DNA from: Ophioderma brevispina
Taxonomy: Eukaryota; Echinodermata; Ophiuroidea; Amphilepidida; Ophiodermatidae
Reading direction: 5' to 3'
Assembly (NCBI GenBank): GCA_023653785.1
Contig: JAMKCH010044099.1
Span: 30,253-94,252 of the forward strand
Length of the DNA stretch: 64,000 nucleotides
Position 1 is the stretch's first letter, and every line of letters begins with the position of its first letter. Under the pieces are notes generated by a model that was not told the DNA's origin, searched no databases, and saw nothing but the letters and a program-made list of their open reading frames with translations. A program made the translations under genes and the position numbers. Shown piece after piece: positions 23,554 through 35,290 of the stretch.

Positions 23554-23784
23554 TCAATTTGACTGGTAATTTGGTCTCCAGCCATTCTTGAATTTAATGA
23601 TTTTCAATTTATGTAGTGATCCAACACCAAGATCATCCAGAATTGTGTCGTCTAAACACACAAATATTTGACCATCAATTTGTGCTTCCAGGAAATTCTC
23701 CACCACGTTCTCTGGTATCTTCAACTTACGTAATGTCTGCGCTATTGCTTCCACACTCAAGTTGCACAAGTCTCTTGGGAATTC
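23554..23784 (-). CDS. GAREM: Terminal exon: SAM domain of a GAREM-like adaptor
   Basis: A minus-strand 231-base exon. It opens after a good acceptor (TTTTAG at 23785-23790) with EFPRDLCNLSVEAIAQTLRK and ends with LHKLKIIKFKNGWRPNYQSN, then the stop. The 70-residue core is a SAM domain: LSVEAIAQTLRKL (helix 1), FLEAQIDGQIFVCL (helix 2-3), LDDLGVGSLHKLKII (helix 4-5). SAM domains mediate protein-protein oligomerisation. Terminal placement and the NGWRP ending recall GAREM, a GRB2-binding adaptor of growth-factor signalling with an N-terminal CABIT domain. Phase 0 joins it to the exon at 24385-25062 across a 600-base intron. The CABIT exons are not found here, so the GAREM name is likely but not certain. 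Confidence 0.78.
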   Translation of the reverse strand, partial: EFPRDLCNLSVEAIAQTLRKLKIPENVVENFLEAQIDGQIFVCLDDTILDDLGVGSLHKLKIIKFKNGWRPNYQSN

Positions 23785-24384
23785 CTAAAATAATGCTAAA
23801 ATTGTAAAACGATTATTAAATTGGATTCGGTTACATTCCTTACATTGACGTTTAATGTTTCTTAATAAATAGAAATTTGGTAAGTTGGAAATTTTGGAGC
23901 AATTGATCCAATAAACAAATACTGTGGGGGAATTTTAATAATACCAATTTTAATACATACAATTTTCTGAAATATTAATTAAACAATGTGTTACGTAATC
24001 ATTACGTTTATTCTTAATAGAATAGATTCACTTGAATCTGCACATAGATTGTTAATTAGTATACAGACTTCATGTACTAGCGGTTTCAGACTGTGACTTT
24101 TTATCCCGAGCGCTATACTGGATTTCAAAAAGTCAACTTTGGAATAAGGCGGTCCCGAGATGTTTGCAAACTTCATGTACTAGATATTTCAAAATTTCAA
24201 CTTTTGAAATGGGTGGTCCTGAGAGGTATATAAATTCCATGGACCAGAGGTTTCAAACTGTTACCTAAGCGATTCTGAAAGGTTTTAAATTCATCCGTTC
24301 TCATGAAAACAATAGAAGCCGCCTTTTTTTCCTTATCCAGCGATGTCCGTTGCATATTTAACAAAAATACAGCCAGCAAGTTAC

Positions 24385-25062
24385 CTGTTCATTGGGTTCT
24401 TTTGGTAATGGCACTACCATTCCAACCTTTGGAGGATGTGAAAGTGGCGTTTCCTTATGGTGCTGAAATGGCTGCAGTTGATTTTGTAGGTACATCGACG
24501 ATGGTTTTCCTAGAGGAATGGGAGATTCAGAAGTAGGAGAGCGATGGCGTGTGATATAGGATGGCGATTGTAATCCGATGTGAGGACTCCTTGCGGTGGA
24601 TAAGCTGGCGTCATCATCCACCTGTTCGTAATCTGATTGATCATCACTGTCGTCTGCGATATCATCTTTGCTATCATAACCGCGACTTGGTGGTAATTCT
24701 GGAGGCATGAATGATCGACCAGGAGAAGCCGTGGGTGTCAAAGGTAGAGGTTTGACAGGGGCCGGTATCTTGGTGTCCAGAGGCATTGGGAGAGGGTCAT
24801 CACGTCTACGTTGTTGAATTGGAGGTCGCTTCTTGCTTGCTTTCTTTTCAAAGTCAAAACTGTGATCCGCATAAGGATCCTCAGTGAGTTCGTCATCAGC
24901 AATGTCGCCAGATTCAAAGGACGGTTTTTTTCTTATAGATCCCTTAAGTTTCAGTAATTTGTTCAAATTCTTTTTTAAATTAATCCTCTTTTTAACACTG
25001 GGCGAAGTAGAACCAGAAGAGGCGTGAGCTATTGTCAGCGTGGAAGTAACTGGTATATCGTC
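24385..25062 (-). CDS. GAREM: Exon: proline-rich, tyrosine-bearing linker of the GAREM-like gene
   Basis: A 678-base exon (226 codons, phase 0 at both ends). The acceptor is TTTTAG at 25063-25068; the donor is CAG/GTAACT at 24384. It begins DDIPVTSTLTIAHASS, then a basic patch (SVKKRINLKKNLNKLLKLKG), an acidic block (SGDIADDELTEDPYADH), proline-rich segments (PLPMPLD, IPAPVKPLPLTPT, PPELPPSRGYD) and an acidic tyrosine motif, DDQSDYEQVDDD. Such proline and tyrosine motifs usually serve as SH3 and SH2 docking sites, which fits a GRB2-type signalling adaptor. It is probably disordered. It reads uninterrupted into the SAM exon (ending KEPNEQ). No transmembrane segment or signal peptide. The overlapping plus-strand frame at 24303 is a shadow. 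Confidence 0.8.
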
Positions 25063-25452
25063 CTAAAACAGATCATACAACTTTATATCAATTCAAGACT
25101 ACCAAATTATAAGTAGATCGAAATTTTAAGTTACTCATCTTTAATTAGCAATCTTTTAGTTAAAAGAATCGGTTCCCTCTCTTTATTCTATATTTGTATA
25201 CAGAGTCAAGATTATAGCATTATTTTCTAAAATACCACCTACAGTGACGTTGACTCTCACTGCAATTATGGAAGAATAAAATATTACAGTCTGATGGTGA
25301 CATTAAAACGGATATCTTCTATTTACGAGAAGCTAACTACGAAAATATAGGTCTTTCTCTGACATATTCCCAAACCTCACTACCATCACTTCTTTACCTT
25401 TATATCACCCGTCCTGACAGTTTTCATAAAGAAAATGAAAAAATGTACATAC

Positions 25453-25503
25453 CGTCGGTTCTTCAACCTGCTCGTAGTCTGATTCACTGTCTCTTTCCCA
25501 TAG
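25453..25503 (-). CDS. Candidate upstream exon end of the GAREM-like gene
   Basis: Before a GTATGT donor at 25452, the frame that joins in phase 0 to the next exon reads LWERDSESDYEQVEEPT, echoing the DYEQV motif of the next exon. Just upstream (25504-25506) that frame has TGA, and before it PSFSDSEEI. The nearest strong acceptor (25556) would include this stop. Either the exon starts at an unusual site, the stop is an error or allele, or the gene is damaged here. The rest of the gene (start, CABIT region) should lie at higher coordinates but I could not find it. Confidence 0.4.
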
Positions 25504-25972
25504 TCAGATTTCCTCACTGTCAGAAAACGATGGGACTGATCACCAGGATTAAATCCTAAAGTATTCAAATTGAATATAAGAGGATATAAGAGGAGGTATT
25601 ACCGACAGTATCAGCAAAGACCGTACATTTGCCAATAATCATAAATAGCATTCTCCCTCGTGCAAGCACCTTTTGACAAAAAGTCCCATAGAGAGTCTTT
25701 CACCTCACTCATGCCTAAACAAAATGTGTTAGTTCCCGTAGTATTCCTCATTCAGATCAAATACCCGACCTCAAAGTACTTGTGCTATTCAAAGTGTGAC
25801 CCATACTTTTATGCATGCATGTCGTTCTATAGATTTAGAAATTCTCCAGAAATTTGGAATGGACTTTACCATTCCCGGCAAGAGGCCGCTAATCCTGAAC
25901 GGTGGAAGACCTCTACTACCTGCATGCGCCAATGGATAGTCCTTTGAGGAAAAAGTTAGTTCTTTTTCTAGT
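25504..25972. other. Region upstream of the candidate exon, no further exon recognised
   Basis: Short open frame on the plus strand at 25660-25947 has no recognisable pattern. No CABIT-like exon seen. Confidence 0.45.
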
Positions 25973-27535
25973 ACACTCTAAAAAGTTTGTTTACTCACCC
26001 GGAGTAAATAATGTTTTACTCTTATGGTATTTTAAAAGTACAGCCTCTTGTTGTTGGTCAACTTGACTCAGCAAAGGTTGAGTAGCAGTTTTCCTCTGCC
26101 TTGTAGTAACATTTACTCGTAAAGTCATATTTGACTCAACATTTGTTGATAAATTTTACTCCGCTTTACTCAACAGTTAGCTGTGACTTTTTTTACTCAA
26201 CATGGTGATAAAACTACTCATCCACAGGAGTAATATTTTTATACTGTATTTGAAGATTTCCTTGCTCAACCGTGGTACATGTTTTTTGTAAAAAAAAAAA
26301 AAAAAAAAAAACTTACAAACTAATGTTGAGCACACTGTTTGTCTAACTGTTTTGTTGAGCAACATTAATTAATCAATTTGAATTTGAGTACGACTTGTGT
26401 GCAAGGTAACCGCAATTTTTTCATCCGACAGCTCCAGGTTTGCTCACCAGTTTGGAGCAAAATGTCTTGTTTCATACACTCGAATCTTCCAGATATTTTG
26501 ACTTGATTTCTTTCTAGACTACTCTTTCAACACAAAAAGACCACAAGCAATATTGACTAACTGGTCTTTTTGTTTTTTGGTATTCTTGGTATTAAAGTAA
26601 CACAAAATCTACAAGGACATATACTTGTTATATACCGTTTTTCTTCGAAGTCCCTGGTTGTTCAAAATCATGATATTTAGATGCACCTGCACGTCGTGTT
26701 TGTCGTGTATCGATGTACATGCCCAGTAACACTATAGGTGTCATTGTCAATTAATTCTAAATACATGCCGGTGTATGAAGTAATCATTGTCCTGCTTACT
26801 CTTAGTCCCGGGAACAATGGTGAACAATAGGGCAATCGATTCAGTTGACTCTTACGCAACATTAGTTTCCCGCTTTTTCCGTTATCGTCTAGTGAACCCC
26901 GGACTATGGCTCCCGCCGGGAACTATATCTGCTTTCACACGCATAAATACACCTATGTTTACTGGGGCAATAGCGAATCCCCATACATAGCGCTCACAGT
27001 ATTACATGCATCAAGTCACTCGGTGAAAGGTTGCCCAATTTTAAAAGCCTTGTACAGGTACCGTAAACATATTCCGTTTCCGCCGGAATCTCCCAATTTC
27101 ACAATCATGACAAGTCCATTGCATCACCACAACATAATAATTATTATATTATTAGTTTATTACAACTTTGGTTGGTGTAATATAGATGGCCAGCTATTCC
27201 AGCATTTCCGTGACACCCCAACTTGTCATCTGCCGTTGATATGTCCACGGCAATTCTTGGACTGCACGTGCCTGGGTGTCGTCCAAACGTTGCTTAATCA
27301 TACTCAACCACGGTGCAATTTCTGATCGCCACTGGGTCAAACGACTTTGTCACGCAAACGTTTTGTGTTATGATTTTCAAAACTGCTTTAGTCTCACATG
27401 TATTTCAGCCGGTTTGCTAGGGTGAAGAGTAAAGCGGAAATGTATGTTTTACTCCATGCTGATCAAATCTTGACTCAACTTTTTTACTCAACACGCTTTA
27501 CTCACCGCAGTATTAGAAATAGTTTTGAGTGTAAA
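25973..27535. mobile_element. Probable non-autonomous DNA element with TTTACTC/GAGTAAA words
   Basis: Edges are inverted and similar: ACACTCTAAAAAGTTTG then TTTACTCACCCGGAG at left, and complemented at right ACACTCAAAACTATTTC then TACTGCGGTGAG. Subterminal regions on both sides are packed with TTTACTC, TTGACTCAAC and GAGTAAA words. No transposase is visible. A poly-A run sits at 26288-26310, and MITE copy D (26768-26942) lies inside, giving a nested order of insertion. Frames at 26677-27325 are shadows. Confidence 0.5.
26768..26942 (+). mobile_element. Palindromic MITE family 1, copy D
   Basis: Left end CCGGTGTATGAAGTAAT; right end GAACTATATCTGCTTTCACACG. The core GAACAATAGGGCAATCGATT, CAACATTAGTTTCCCGC and TTCCGTTATCGTCTAGTGAA matches copies B and C. 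Nested in the 26.0-27.5 kb element, so it inserted later. Confidence 0.7.
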
Positions 27536-29760
27536 GGACACATGATAATAGCCATAATAAAGGACCCTTAATGAATAACTTCCTACAAATTTAACAATTC
27601 GTGGGTACATTTGGCAAAAAATGGAAAAGTATAATATATTTTCTTTTTAAGCTTCACTTCTCAGCCAAGGATGGTAACATCCTGCCTGCATTTTATTAAC
27701 TTGAAAAAAGCATGCAGTCCTCAGCATCACAACGAATAAAGCGTGAACCTAATGTACGTAATTGCTTACGGTCTTGGGGTATTCAATAATATACGCAATC
27801 CTTCTTTTTTAATTCATGATCTCAAATGCTTGAGCGAGTCGCGTTCTGCATTCTGCAGCTATATTCGGGTGGGGCGGGGGGGGGGGGTAGAATGCACCTA
27901 CACATCAACAGCGAATTCACAACGGCATGAACTTCCAGGTGATAGTCTGTTTGCAAAGACTTAACGGTAGGACTAGTTGGGCGCGCTTACGCATATCGAA
28001 GGTTACACACAGACTTGACTAGAAGACTATTCCCTGGTCACGGAATATTTAAATCTAAATGACCGTTATTGGAAATTAACGCTATTTTTGCTAGCCGGGT
28101 TAATCCCTAACCCCGACGAATTTTAAAATCAATAATTTATCCAAAATTATCATGATATTACTAAGTGTATTGAACTAATGTTTAAGAGTAGATTTTTGTA
28201 ATTATAACTGAGCCGATACAGAGGACTGCCATAGTAAATGCCACGTGAAAAGTTCCCAAATTACCGTTTCGAAAACCCCAATGCTCAATCGGTCAAGTCG
28301 TTCCGACACCCCTGATATTTTCTAAAATGCGGCATAATGCATTTCATCAAATTATTTTGATTATCAATATCGATTACAAAAACCGCGACTCAGGAAAGTG
28401 AAACAGCTAGTTTACCCAATTCATTATTATCCCGTATTTAAGTTCAAAGGATAAGCAAAAATGCGTGCACTTTGTGATAAAATATAACACTTTGCACACA
28501 CTTAATATGGACCTATCACTATTTCAAAACGGGACCCCAGCTGGATATAACCTGTGGCGGCCAGTATGGACTTTTTCAAATGGCCGCCATTTTTAGATTC
28601 AGTGCCTCATATCTCGGTTAATAATACTGACATGGAGCTTGATTTGGTTAGCTATGCTGTTGTTCAGGGATAAGGAATCTAAATATGATGTGCACTTTTA
28701 AAGATCTCGTGTCAGTCATTGTTGTTTCCAAACCATGGCGCCAATGTACACTAAACACTGATACTTTTGTTATAGCTTTGCACAAAAATAATGATATTCC
28801 ACTTTGTTTTTTGTGTATATTCTTATGTTTTCAGGGCAGAGATCAAATATAATAGTACTTTTTAATATATATTTTACAGCCATTTTATCCAATATGGACG
28901 CCACTTTATAACCAAATATCTTTGTTAACAATCATCACACTGGAATTTATTTTTGTGTCTATACCTATGTTGTCAAGGGCAACTCAACAATTATGACATA
29001 TTGTAAACGGATATAACGTGATCCACTAAAAAGCCCGTTCCCTCCCCAGAGTTACCTCCAAAGAGGATATTTTTATATCATCTGAAATAATAATCATTCA
29101 TTTATATGACGCTCTAAGGCGACACAGCACTTATCAACAAATATTAAAATAACTATATTTAATATACACATCATAAGGAAACTAACAATCCAAAGTAACA
29201 AATATTAAACACCAGAAAAAGTATGTGTTCAGGAGCCGTTTAAAGACAACGGTGGAAGGTGCCTAGTTAATAGGCAGCTTTGTTCACAGCCCTCAAGTCG
29301 TTGAATGATCCTGTTTGGCAAATCGCGCTTGGTATGAGGAATAACCAGCCGTGTAATACCACCAAAGACATAGATGTTTCTTTAACCATTAAATACAATC
29401 TCAACCTATTATACCAATTTAGACAATCAGAAGGTATGAAGAGCCTGTCCGTGCGAGATTATCCACATAACGAGTTGGCGACTGTACTACACTAAAAATT
29501 TGAAACTGCCGACAAAACCTATCCAGATCCAGATAAAGAAAATTTGTATCCGATACGTTCCTTAAAGGCAACCAATGAAGAGTGATCAAAAGTTGTGAAG
29601 AACTCTGGTCACGACCTCATACCCCGAACACAACTGCAGCTTTATTTTGCAAGCACGGAGCCCTTTTAGACTGTAACCCAGTCTCGGCTCTATCTCTGGG
29701 TTTATTTAGAGCCGAAACACTTGGTTAAATTATGCTAAACTCAAAACTTGACCCTTTTAT
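27536..29760. other. AT-rich spacer, no gene seen
   Basis: Contains a MITE family 1 fragment at 27727-27757 (ACAACGAATAAAGCGTGAAC and CTAATGT, same sense as copy A) and a G-run at 27873-27888. GGCCGCCAT-type words near 28555-28595 and GGACGCCAC near 28900 suggest other old repeats. A 71-codon frame at 29280-29495 is unrecognised. Nothing else supported. Confidence 0.45.
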
Positions 29761-31500
29761 CTTACCACCCCCTACTGGACAGCCCTGCCAACCCACTTGT
29801 CCACAGAACGTGAATATGTCCAGGGCTCCTGGAATTAACACTAGTATAGGTAGTGAGTAGCCCGCCTAGACTGTACAAATCTGTGTATGGAAACTGTCTC
29901 CACAGTATCGATTCACACGTAACTGACCGCAGTATCTTGCGCACATCTCGGTTAATTTTGAATGCTTATCCGGGGACCACAGACACGACTTCACAGGTGG
30001 TCTCAATGGCACGCGACTTGGGTTTTCATTTATCGATTACGCTCCCGCATCTAATTGAATAGCGCTCCTTTAATAAGTTTTGATAGTGGGTGAGAATTAT
30101 TCAGAAGTTGCAAGCGTTTCACACTGATCACTTTCGCGTGCTTTGTGGATATAATGTGTGTACATACATTTTTTCTAGGGCCTATCAGAGGGTCCAAGTA
30201 TGGAAATAAACACACCAATAAAATAAAAGACGGGGAAGGAGAATACAGAAATTGTCCTTGTGATTTCTTCCCTGGTTTTTTTGTTTTTTTTTTTTTTAAA
30301 AGATTTTTAAGAAATATCACATAATTATGAGGAATTCATTCTAAAAATAAGGCCTACTCATGCATACTGCACGTGCCACACAGCACCGGCTTCTCCATTT
30401 ACCATCCCCGTGGTGTCCTTCTTTCTTCCAGAAACCGAATTATTTCCCAGCGCGATACAGCTGTCTGACGAAATCTTTCCCCAATTTCATGTTACACACA
30501 GCAAGCTTGTTGCCATGCCAATCTGCCCGTAAGTCATCTTGTGACAGGTAATTAAAATTTTATTTTCAAATGGGTGAGCTAGTAACTTATCATACTTGTA
30601 TTTTTTCCTACAAATATTAAATGAGTAAAGGTCAATCTACATATAACCCGATTTTTCCTTTGATTTCCATGCCGTTTCCCTTCCCTATCGCTTTATGAAC
30701 AATGATGGTTCTATACGTTTGCTTTTAATTTTTGTGATTTCTTTCATTTTTTACTATTTTTAAAATACAAACGTGAACTCAATTAACCCAAAATAACAAA
30801 ATATTCCCCGCATTTGCAGCGAATTAGGCCTCCTGTTTAAAATGAATAATTATCATACTCCAAGATCAGAATAAACAACGTCCTCACCTGTTTGTGACGG
30901 GTGGCATCTGACCCAAAGCAATGAGAAAGTCCCTGTCCCGATGCCCTCCTGTACCCTGAACCACAGGCCCTACGCGGGGCTTTCTGCTGACTTTTTTTAA
31001 AATAAGACCGGAAGACGGGTCCCGACCCCAAGAATCATGTGTATGGCCCTACTTCCCAGTCCCCGTTTCTTCTCCTCTTTTCAAATCTTCCTATAAACCC
31101 TTCATTTCCATAGCTTGTGTAGCAGGATTAATGGCTTGGTCGGCCCGCTGCGCCCTGTAAAAGCCTTCGCGTTAGGGAGAAAATTCCTTCCCCCTCCCCC
31201 TCCCGAGTGTCAGGGCCATTGCCGAGCTGAAAATTAAAACCGTAACAACATTTCCTAAGGGTAATTTTGCCGAAAATATGTACCTAATATGCATCTGCAC
31301 CCACAATGTGTGAACCTTCGAACCTATGTGGGTGACTTTGACCACAAACTGGACCTGCCCAGGTCAGTAGTTTCTAAACGCAATTGACCTCTAGAAACTT
31401 ACCTTTGACCTTTTGGGGCACTCTAAACCCTGATAACAAACTTCAGACTGTCCTCCCCCCCCCAGCCCCGGCACTCCCATCTAAGCTGACTCTATATATG
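29761..31500. other. Spacer, no gene seen
   Basis: Low-complexity patches (poly-T 30281-30298, CCCTCCCCCTCCC near 31190-31205, C-run 31455-31463). Short open frames on both strands carry no recognisable pattern. Confidence 0.5.
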
Positions 31501-31897
31501 TCTAAGCTGGTTAATACCCCCCTTTTTTCAAGCAATCGTTGGCACCCAAACCCTATTTAACACCCCATCACCACCCAAAAGAAAGTACCCCATATTTTTG
31601 TGAAAATTTTCCACTGTCACCCAAAGACAATTTAAAATAACATAAATAAATAAATTTTTTACCCAAAACTCTATTTTTTAGAAAATTTTGCAAAATCTCA
31701 CCCAAAGACCCCATTTTGGGACATTTTGCATATTTGCCCACTCAGAAAACCCCTATTTTGGGGTTTTGGCGCATCTCCTCTCACAACCCAAGGCCCCTAT
31801 TTTTTCATCCTCTGTCACCGAATGCCCTTGATTTGAAGTACGAGCCTACCACCCATAGCCCTTCAATATGTGAGTGCCCCCCCCCCCCCCCCCCCCC
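31501..31897 (+). repeat. Degenerate tandem repeat with CACCCAAAGACCCC words and poly-C tract
   Basis: Recurring CACCCAAA, ACCCCATTTT, AAAATTTTG and CCCTATTTT words at irregular spacing, ending in a C-run at 31878-31899. The 72-codon frame at 31716 is a product of this repeat. Confidence 0.55.
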
Positions 31898-31899
31898 CA

Positions 31900-32873
31900 A
31901 CCCGGGTCAGCCCGTATTTCCAAAGTATAACTAATGCAATAGCCGGACAGACATCCTGTGTTTATTAGTATAGATATCTGAGGATTGTTCGATACGAGCA
32001 ATGATTAAATTGTCTTCATCAAGCTTCATTTTAAGATGCATGATGCGCAGGTTATTGAAATGCGAAATAAAATTGAAATGGAGATCTTATTCGATTAGTG
32101 ACAAACTATCATCAAAAATAAACTGATTTTGTACCGTATATTAAATGATCCAATAAATGTACAAACGACAAGGGGTTTCCGGATATTTGAATTGATAAGG
32201 AAATAATACATAAACACTACTAGTACTTTTATATTTTGATTAGAGTTGCAATAAAAATGCATCACATATAAAGTCAAATAAACTTTAAACCGAGAAATCG
32301 TGACATGAGAGGCAAACACCTGCTAATTGAGCCAACACATGTGCGCACGCGGAGAACCCCCAGGTTGTTGGTCAACATCCGCTTAGTCAGTTCCCAGGGC
32401 CCGTTTTAAATCCTGCGCAAAAAATAAGTCGTCCACTGATTGGTCTGGCTAAGTGTCTCTTACGCGCATACGACGGCACGTCGAGAGGCAGTGCGAGTAT
32501 ACCAGAACCATGTGTTTTGACATTTTGACTAATGTTTGTGGCGGAGTACTTTCCCCGACCTCGTGGAGATTGCGACGTTTTCCCTAACAGCTTCGGAGGT
32601 CCACGTATAATGGGTTGAGAGTCCTAGTTTAAATTTCAGTCGCTTAGAGCTTTTTCATCACCGTGGACCCTAGGGAAGGGTCCCTATACGCCTTTAAGAT
32701 CTCTTTCATTGGCGCCATAAAATATTTGGAGAACCGGTTAGGCCTAATCATAGATTTGTGCTAATCGGGTTAAATTAAATTAATAAGCGGGACATATCTA
32801 AAGGAACGACACGACGTCGCAGGGCGGCCGCGCTTTACAAACACGATAAATTCGAGAAGCGGTAATAAATCCG

Positions 32874-32906
<33 letters not shown>

Positions 32907-33004
32907 TTTGTTTTTTTTTGTTTTTTTGTATGTACGAGGAAACAGAAGTTAATGTAGATAGGTAAATATACAGTGTTCAATGCTATCCCCGCTATGTACA
33001 GCGA
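31900..33004. other. Spacer, no gene seen
   Basis: No gene recognised. A long poly-A tract with a T-rich continuation lies at 32874-32926. Confidence 0.5.
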
Positions 33005-33062
33005 AGGATCGGGCCTTTCAACCTGACACCTATTAGATGAACTATCGCTCCTCTACCAACCC
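33005..33062 (-). repeat. tRNA-like module (degenerate), minus strand
   Basis: The complement reads TGGTAGAGGAGCGATAG (A-box-like) and then GGTTGAAAGGCCCGA (weak B box). No clean cloverleaf. It lies head to head with the module at 33067. Confidence 0.35.
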
Positions 33063-33066
33063 TCCC

Positions 33067-33155
33067 TTGATAGCCTTAGTTGGTAAAGCGGTCGTGCATT
33101 TTAAAAAAAAAAAAAAACAACGAATGTCGACGGTTCGAATCCGGCCAAGCGCACA
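33067..33155 (+). repeat. tRNA-like module with poly-A insertion
   Basis: A box TAGCCTTAGTTGGTAAAGCG and B box CGGTTCGAATCCG are intact, but a run of A bases (33103-33117) lies where the anticodon region should be. The arrangement fits a tRNA-derived SINE head rather than a working tRNA. Confidence 0.5.
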
Positions 33156-33830
33156 TGGGTTTTTTTCAACACTATCCGTCGCTGGCGCATTCTCCAGGGA
33201 AAATTAATAAATATACAGCGTTATCTCTGTCGGTCAAAGTGGTTCATTTCAGCCGCCTATATGTGTAAGTTGGGTTCAAAGTGTTCAGGGACTCAAAGGT
33301 GAAAGAATGATCGTATAAATTGCGAGGTGAATAGAGAAAATAAGACAATGGCCCTAATTCGCGCAAGGGATGCATTTTGTTGATGGATTTATTTGAAGCC
33401 AATACACATGATACTCCACCAGGAGTAACCGTGGTTCGTAATGGGTTTCGTTGATATGTAGTAGGTAGATTGCCCTCATAATCTGTAAAAAATGTGGTTT
33501 AAGGAGAGTTGGTTTAATACGACATTTTATATTGTTTCTATTCTTACGGCTACTCACGAGACAATGGAAATCGTCGTTTGGAATCATGACTGGCGTCATG
33601 CATCTACCTTTTTAATAGTCGGATTTACGGAGTTATGAGGTTAACATGCCGCGCACGCAGTAAAACTACAATTGCGTTCAATTACAATTGTGCCCAAATT
33701 TGTTTAGGCTAAATTTAATCCTAATCCTAGTTTAAAAATGCCCTTATGTGGAACATTACAGTCATTGACTTACGCAAAAAGCTCACGCTTTGTGCCTGCA
33801 AAGGTTTGGGATTTCTTCTCGTAATTTTCT
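33156..33830. other. Spacer, no gene seen
   Basis: No feature supported. Confidence 0.5.
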
Positions 33831-34440
33831 CAGCTCAAGTATAACCTAAGCAGTTACCATCTTTGCAAATTTTTTAAGAAGCTGATTTCAACTGATTTTG
33901 GTAGCTACGGGTGTCACCATTTACCAAAAAAGTGAGTAATCGTACGGGGTGGGGAAATTGTTTTTGGACAGTCCAAAGGTCAATAACAGGGGTCAAATTT
34001 TGAAATTGATCCAATCATTTTTTTGAAAAGTATACCAAGTTAATAGTTTAATCCTAAGGATTCAAAAGGTATAGTTTGTACTATCTGCGGCGAAAGTTTT
34101 GGAGTTATAGGCTAAAAATCAAGAAAAATCAATAAGAGGGTCATTTTCAGTTGTACGGGGGTCAAATTTTTAAATTACTCCGATTTGGATAAAAAAACCG
34201 GTGCAAATTATAGATTGAGCTCATGGGATAAAAATAAGGAAAATTTGGAGTGTTTTGTAAATGCTTACTTCTACCGAATAGGGGAAACAAGGTCAGCCCC
34301 AGTGAATGCAATGATGTTGACCTTTGGTGCCCCCTACAACTGGTAACTAGCACCTTTTACCTACCCAAATCAGTTGAAATCAGCTCTTTAAAAAATTTTC
34401 ATCAGATTTGCTAAAATATGTTTAAGTTTTTGAGTTTACT
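33831..34440. mobile_element. MITE-like unit with inverted ends
   Basis: The left arm (33831-33920) and the complement of the right arm (34320-34440) share AAATTTTTTAA, AGCTGATTTCAACTGATTT and GGTAG, with weaker matches outward. The interior has repeated GGTCAAATTTT words and no coding region. Confidence 0.5.
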
Positions 34441-35200
34441 ATAACCAATCTATACGCGATGTTTTCCGAAAGGTGCTTAAAAACCGTTTTTTTTTGATTG
34501 GACTTGATGAAAATGCAGTATACTAATGGTGGGTAAATAAAAACACTTTCTTTTCATATTTTTGATTAAGATGATTTTATGCCATTTGGGCTGCTAAAAA
34601 AAACATTCTGCTGGCAAGTACTACTTTGACCGACACTGATTTTTTTTACCTGGGGTTCTGTGGACTATTTTTCAATTTAGCCATGTAAAATATAATACTA
34701 ATCACGGTTTATTTAAGCTCACAACCGGTGGCCTGTAGGCCCAATTGCTAGAGACTTTACAACCAGCCCGTACCAGGGGGGGGGGGGGGGTAATTTTTTT
34801 ATTTTTTTTCAACCCCCCCCCCCCCCAAAAAAAAATCACAAGGGCAAAAGGTCCACTTTTAGCTGAAGTGTTTTGAATAAAAATGTCCAAATTTTAAAAT
34901 TTTTTGACCAGAAAGTCCACTTTTTGGGATAAAATGTAAACAAGTTCCAAAAAAGACCATTTTAGGGGGTTAGGTCCACTTTTTCCAAAAATGTTCCAAA
35001 GGTTAAAACTTAATTCCTAGACAGAACAATGTAACTTGGAGGCAGCAACTTAGACACGCTATATTGAAACATTCAAACACAACCCACTTATACGAAACAC
35101 ACCAATGGAAATGCAAGCTTTCATGGTCCCTTTGTCCATGTCAAATGACGCCATGGAGAAAGTGGTAGTCAGGTTTTAATCAATACATGTTGATTCCCAA
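34441..35200. other. Low-complexity spacer
   Basis: Contains a G-run (34778-34791) and a C-run (34815-34828) separated by T-rich DNA, able to pair as a hairpin, then GGTCCACTTTT repeats to about 34990. No gene seen. Confidence 0.5.
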
Positions 35201-35212
35201 ATTAATCCAGCA

Positions 35213-35290
35213 AGTGGTCCCACTAAAATTCGAACCGAGGACTCTTGCTCCAGAGGTAAGCTTGCAAACCAGTAGACCACGCCACTTTCG
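35213..35290 (-). repeat. tRNA-like module, minus strand
   Basis: The complement has TGGCGTGGTCTACTGGTTTG (A-box-like) and CTCGGTTCGAATTTTAGTGG (B box). The outer pairs AGTGG/CCACT suggest an acceptor-like stem. Not convincing as a functional tRNA; more likely a SINE head. Confidence 0.45.

Noticed and set aside
33067..33155. Functional tRNA gene
   Set aside because: The poly-A run replaces the anticodon arm and no acceptor stem pairs cleanly.
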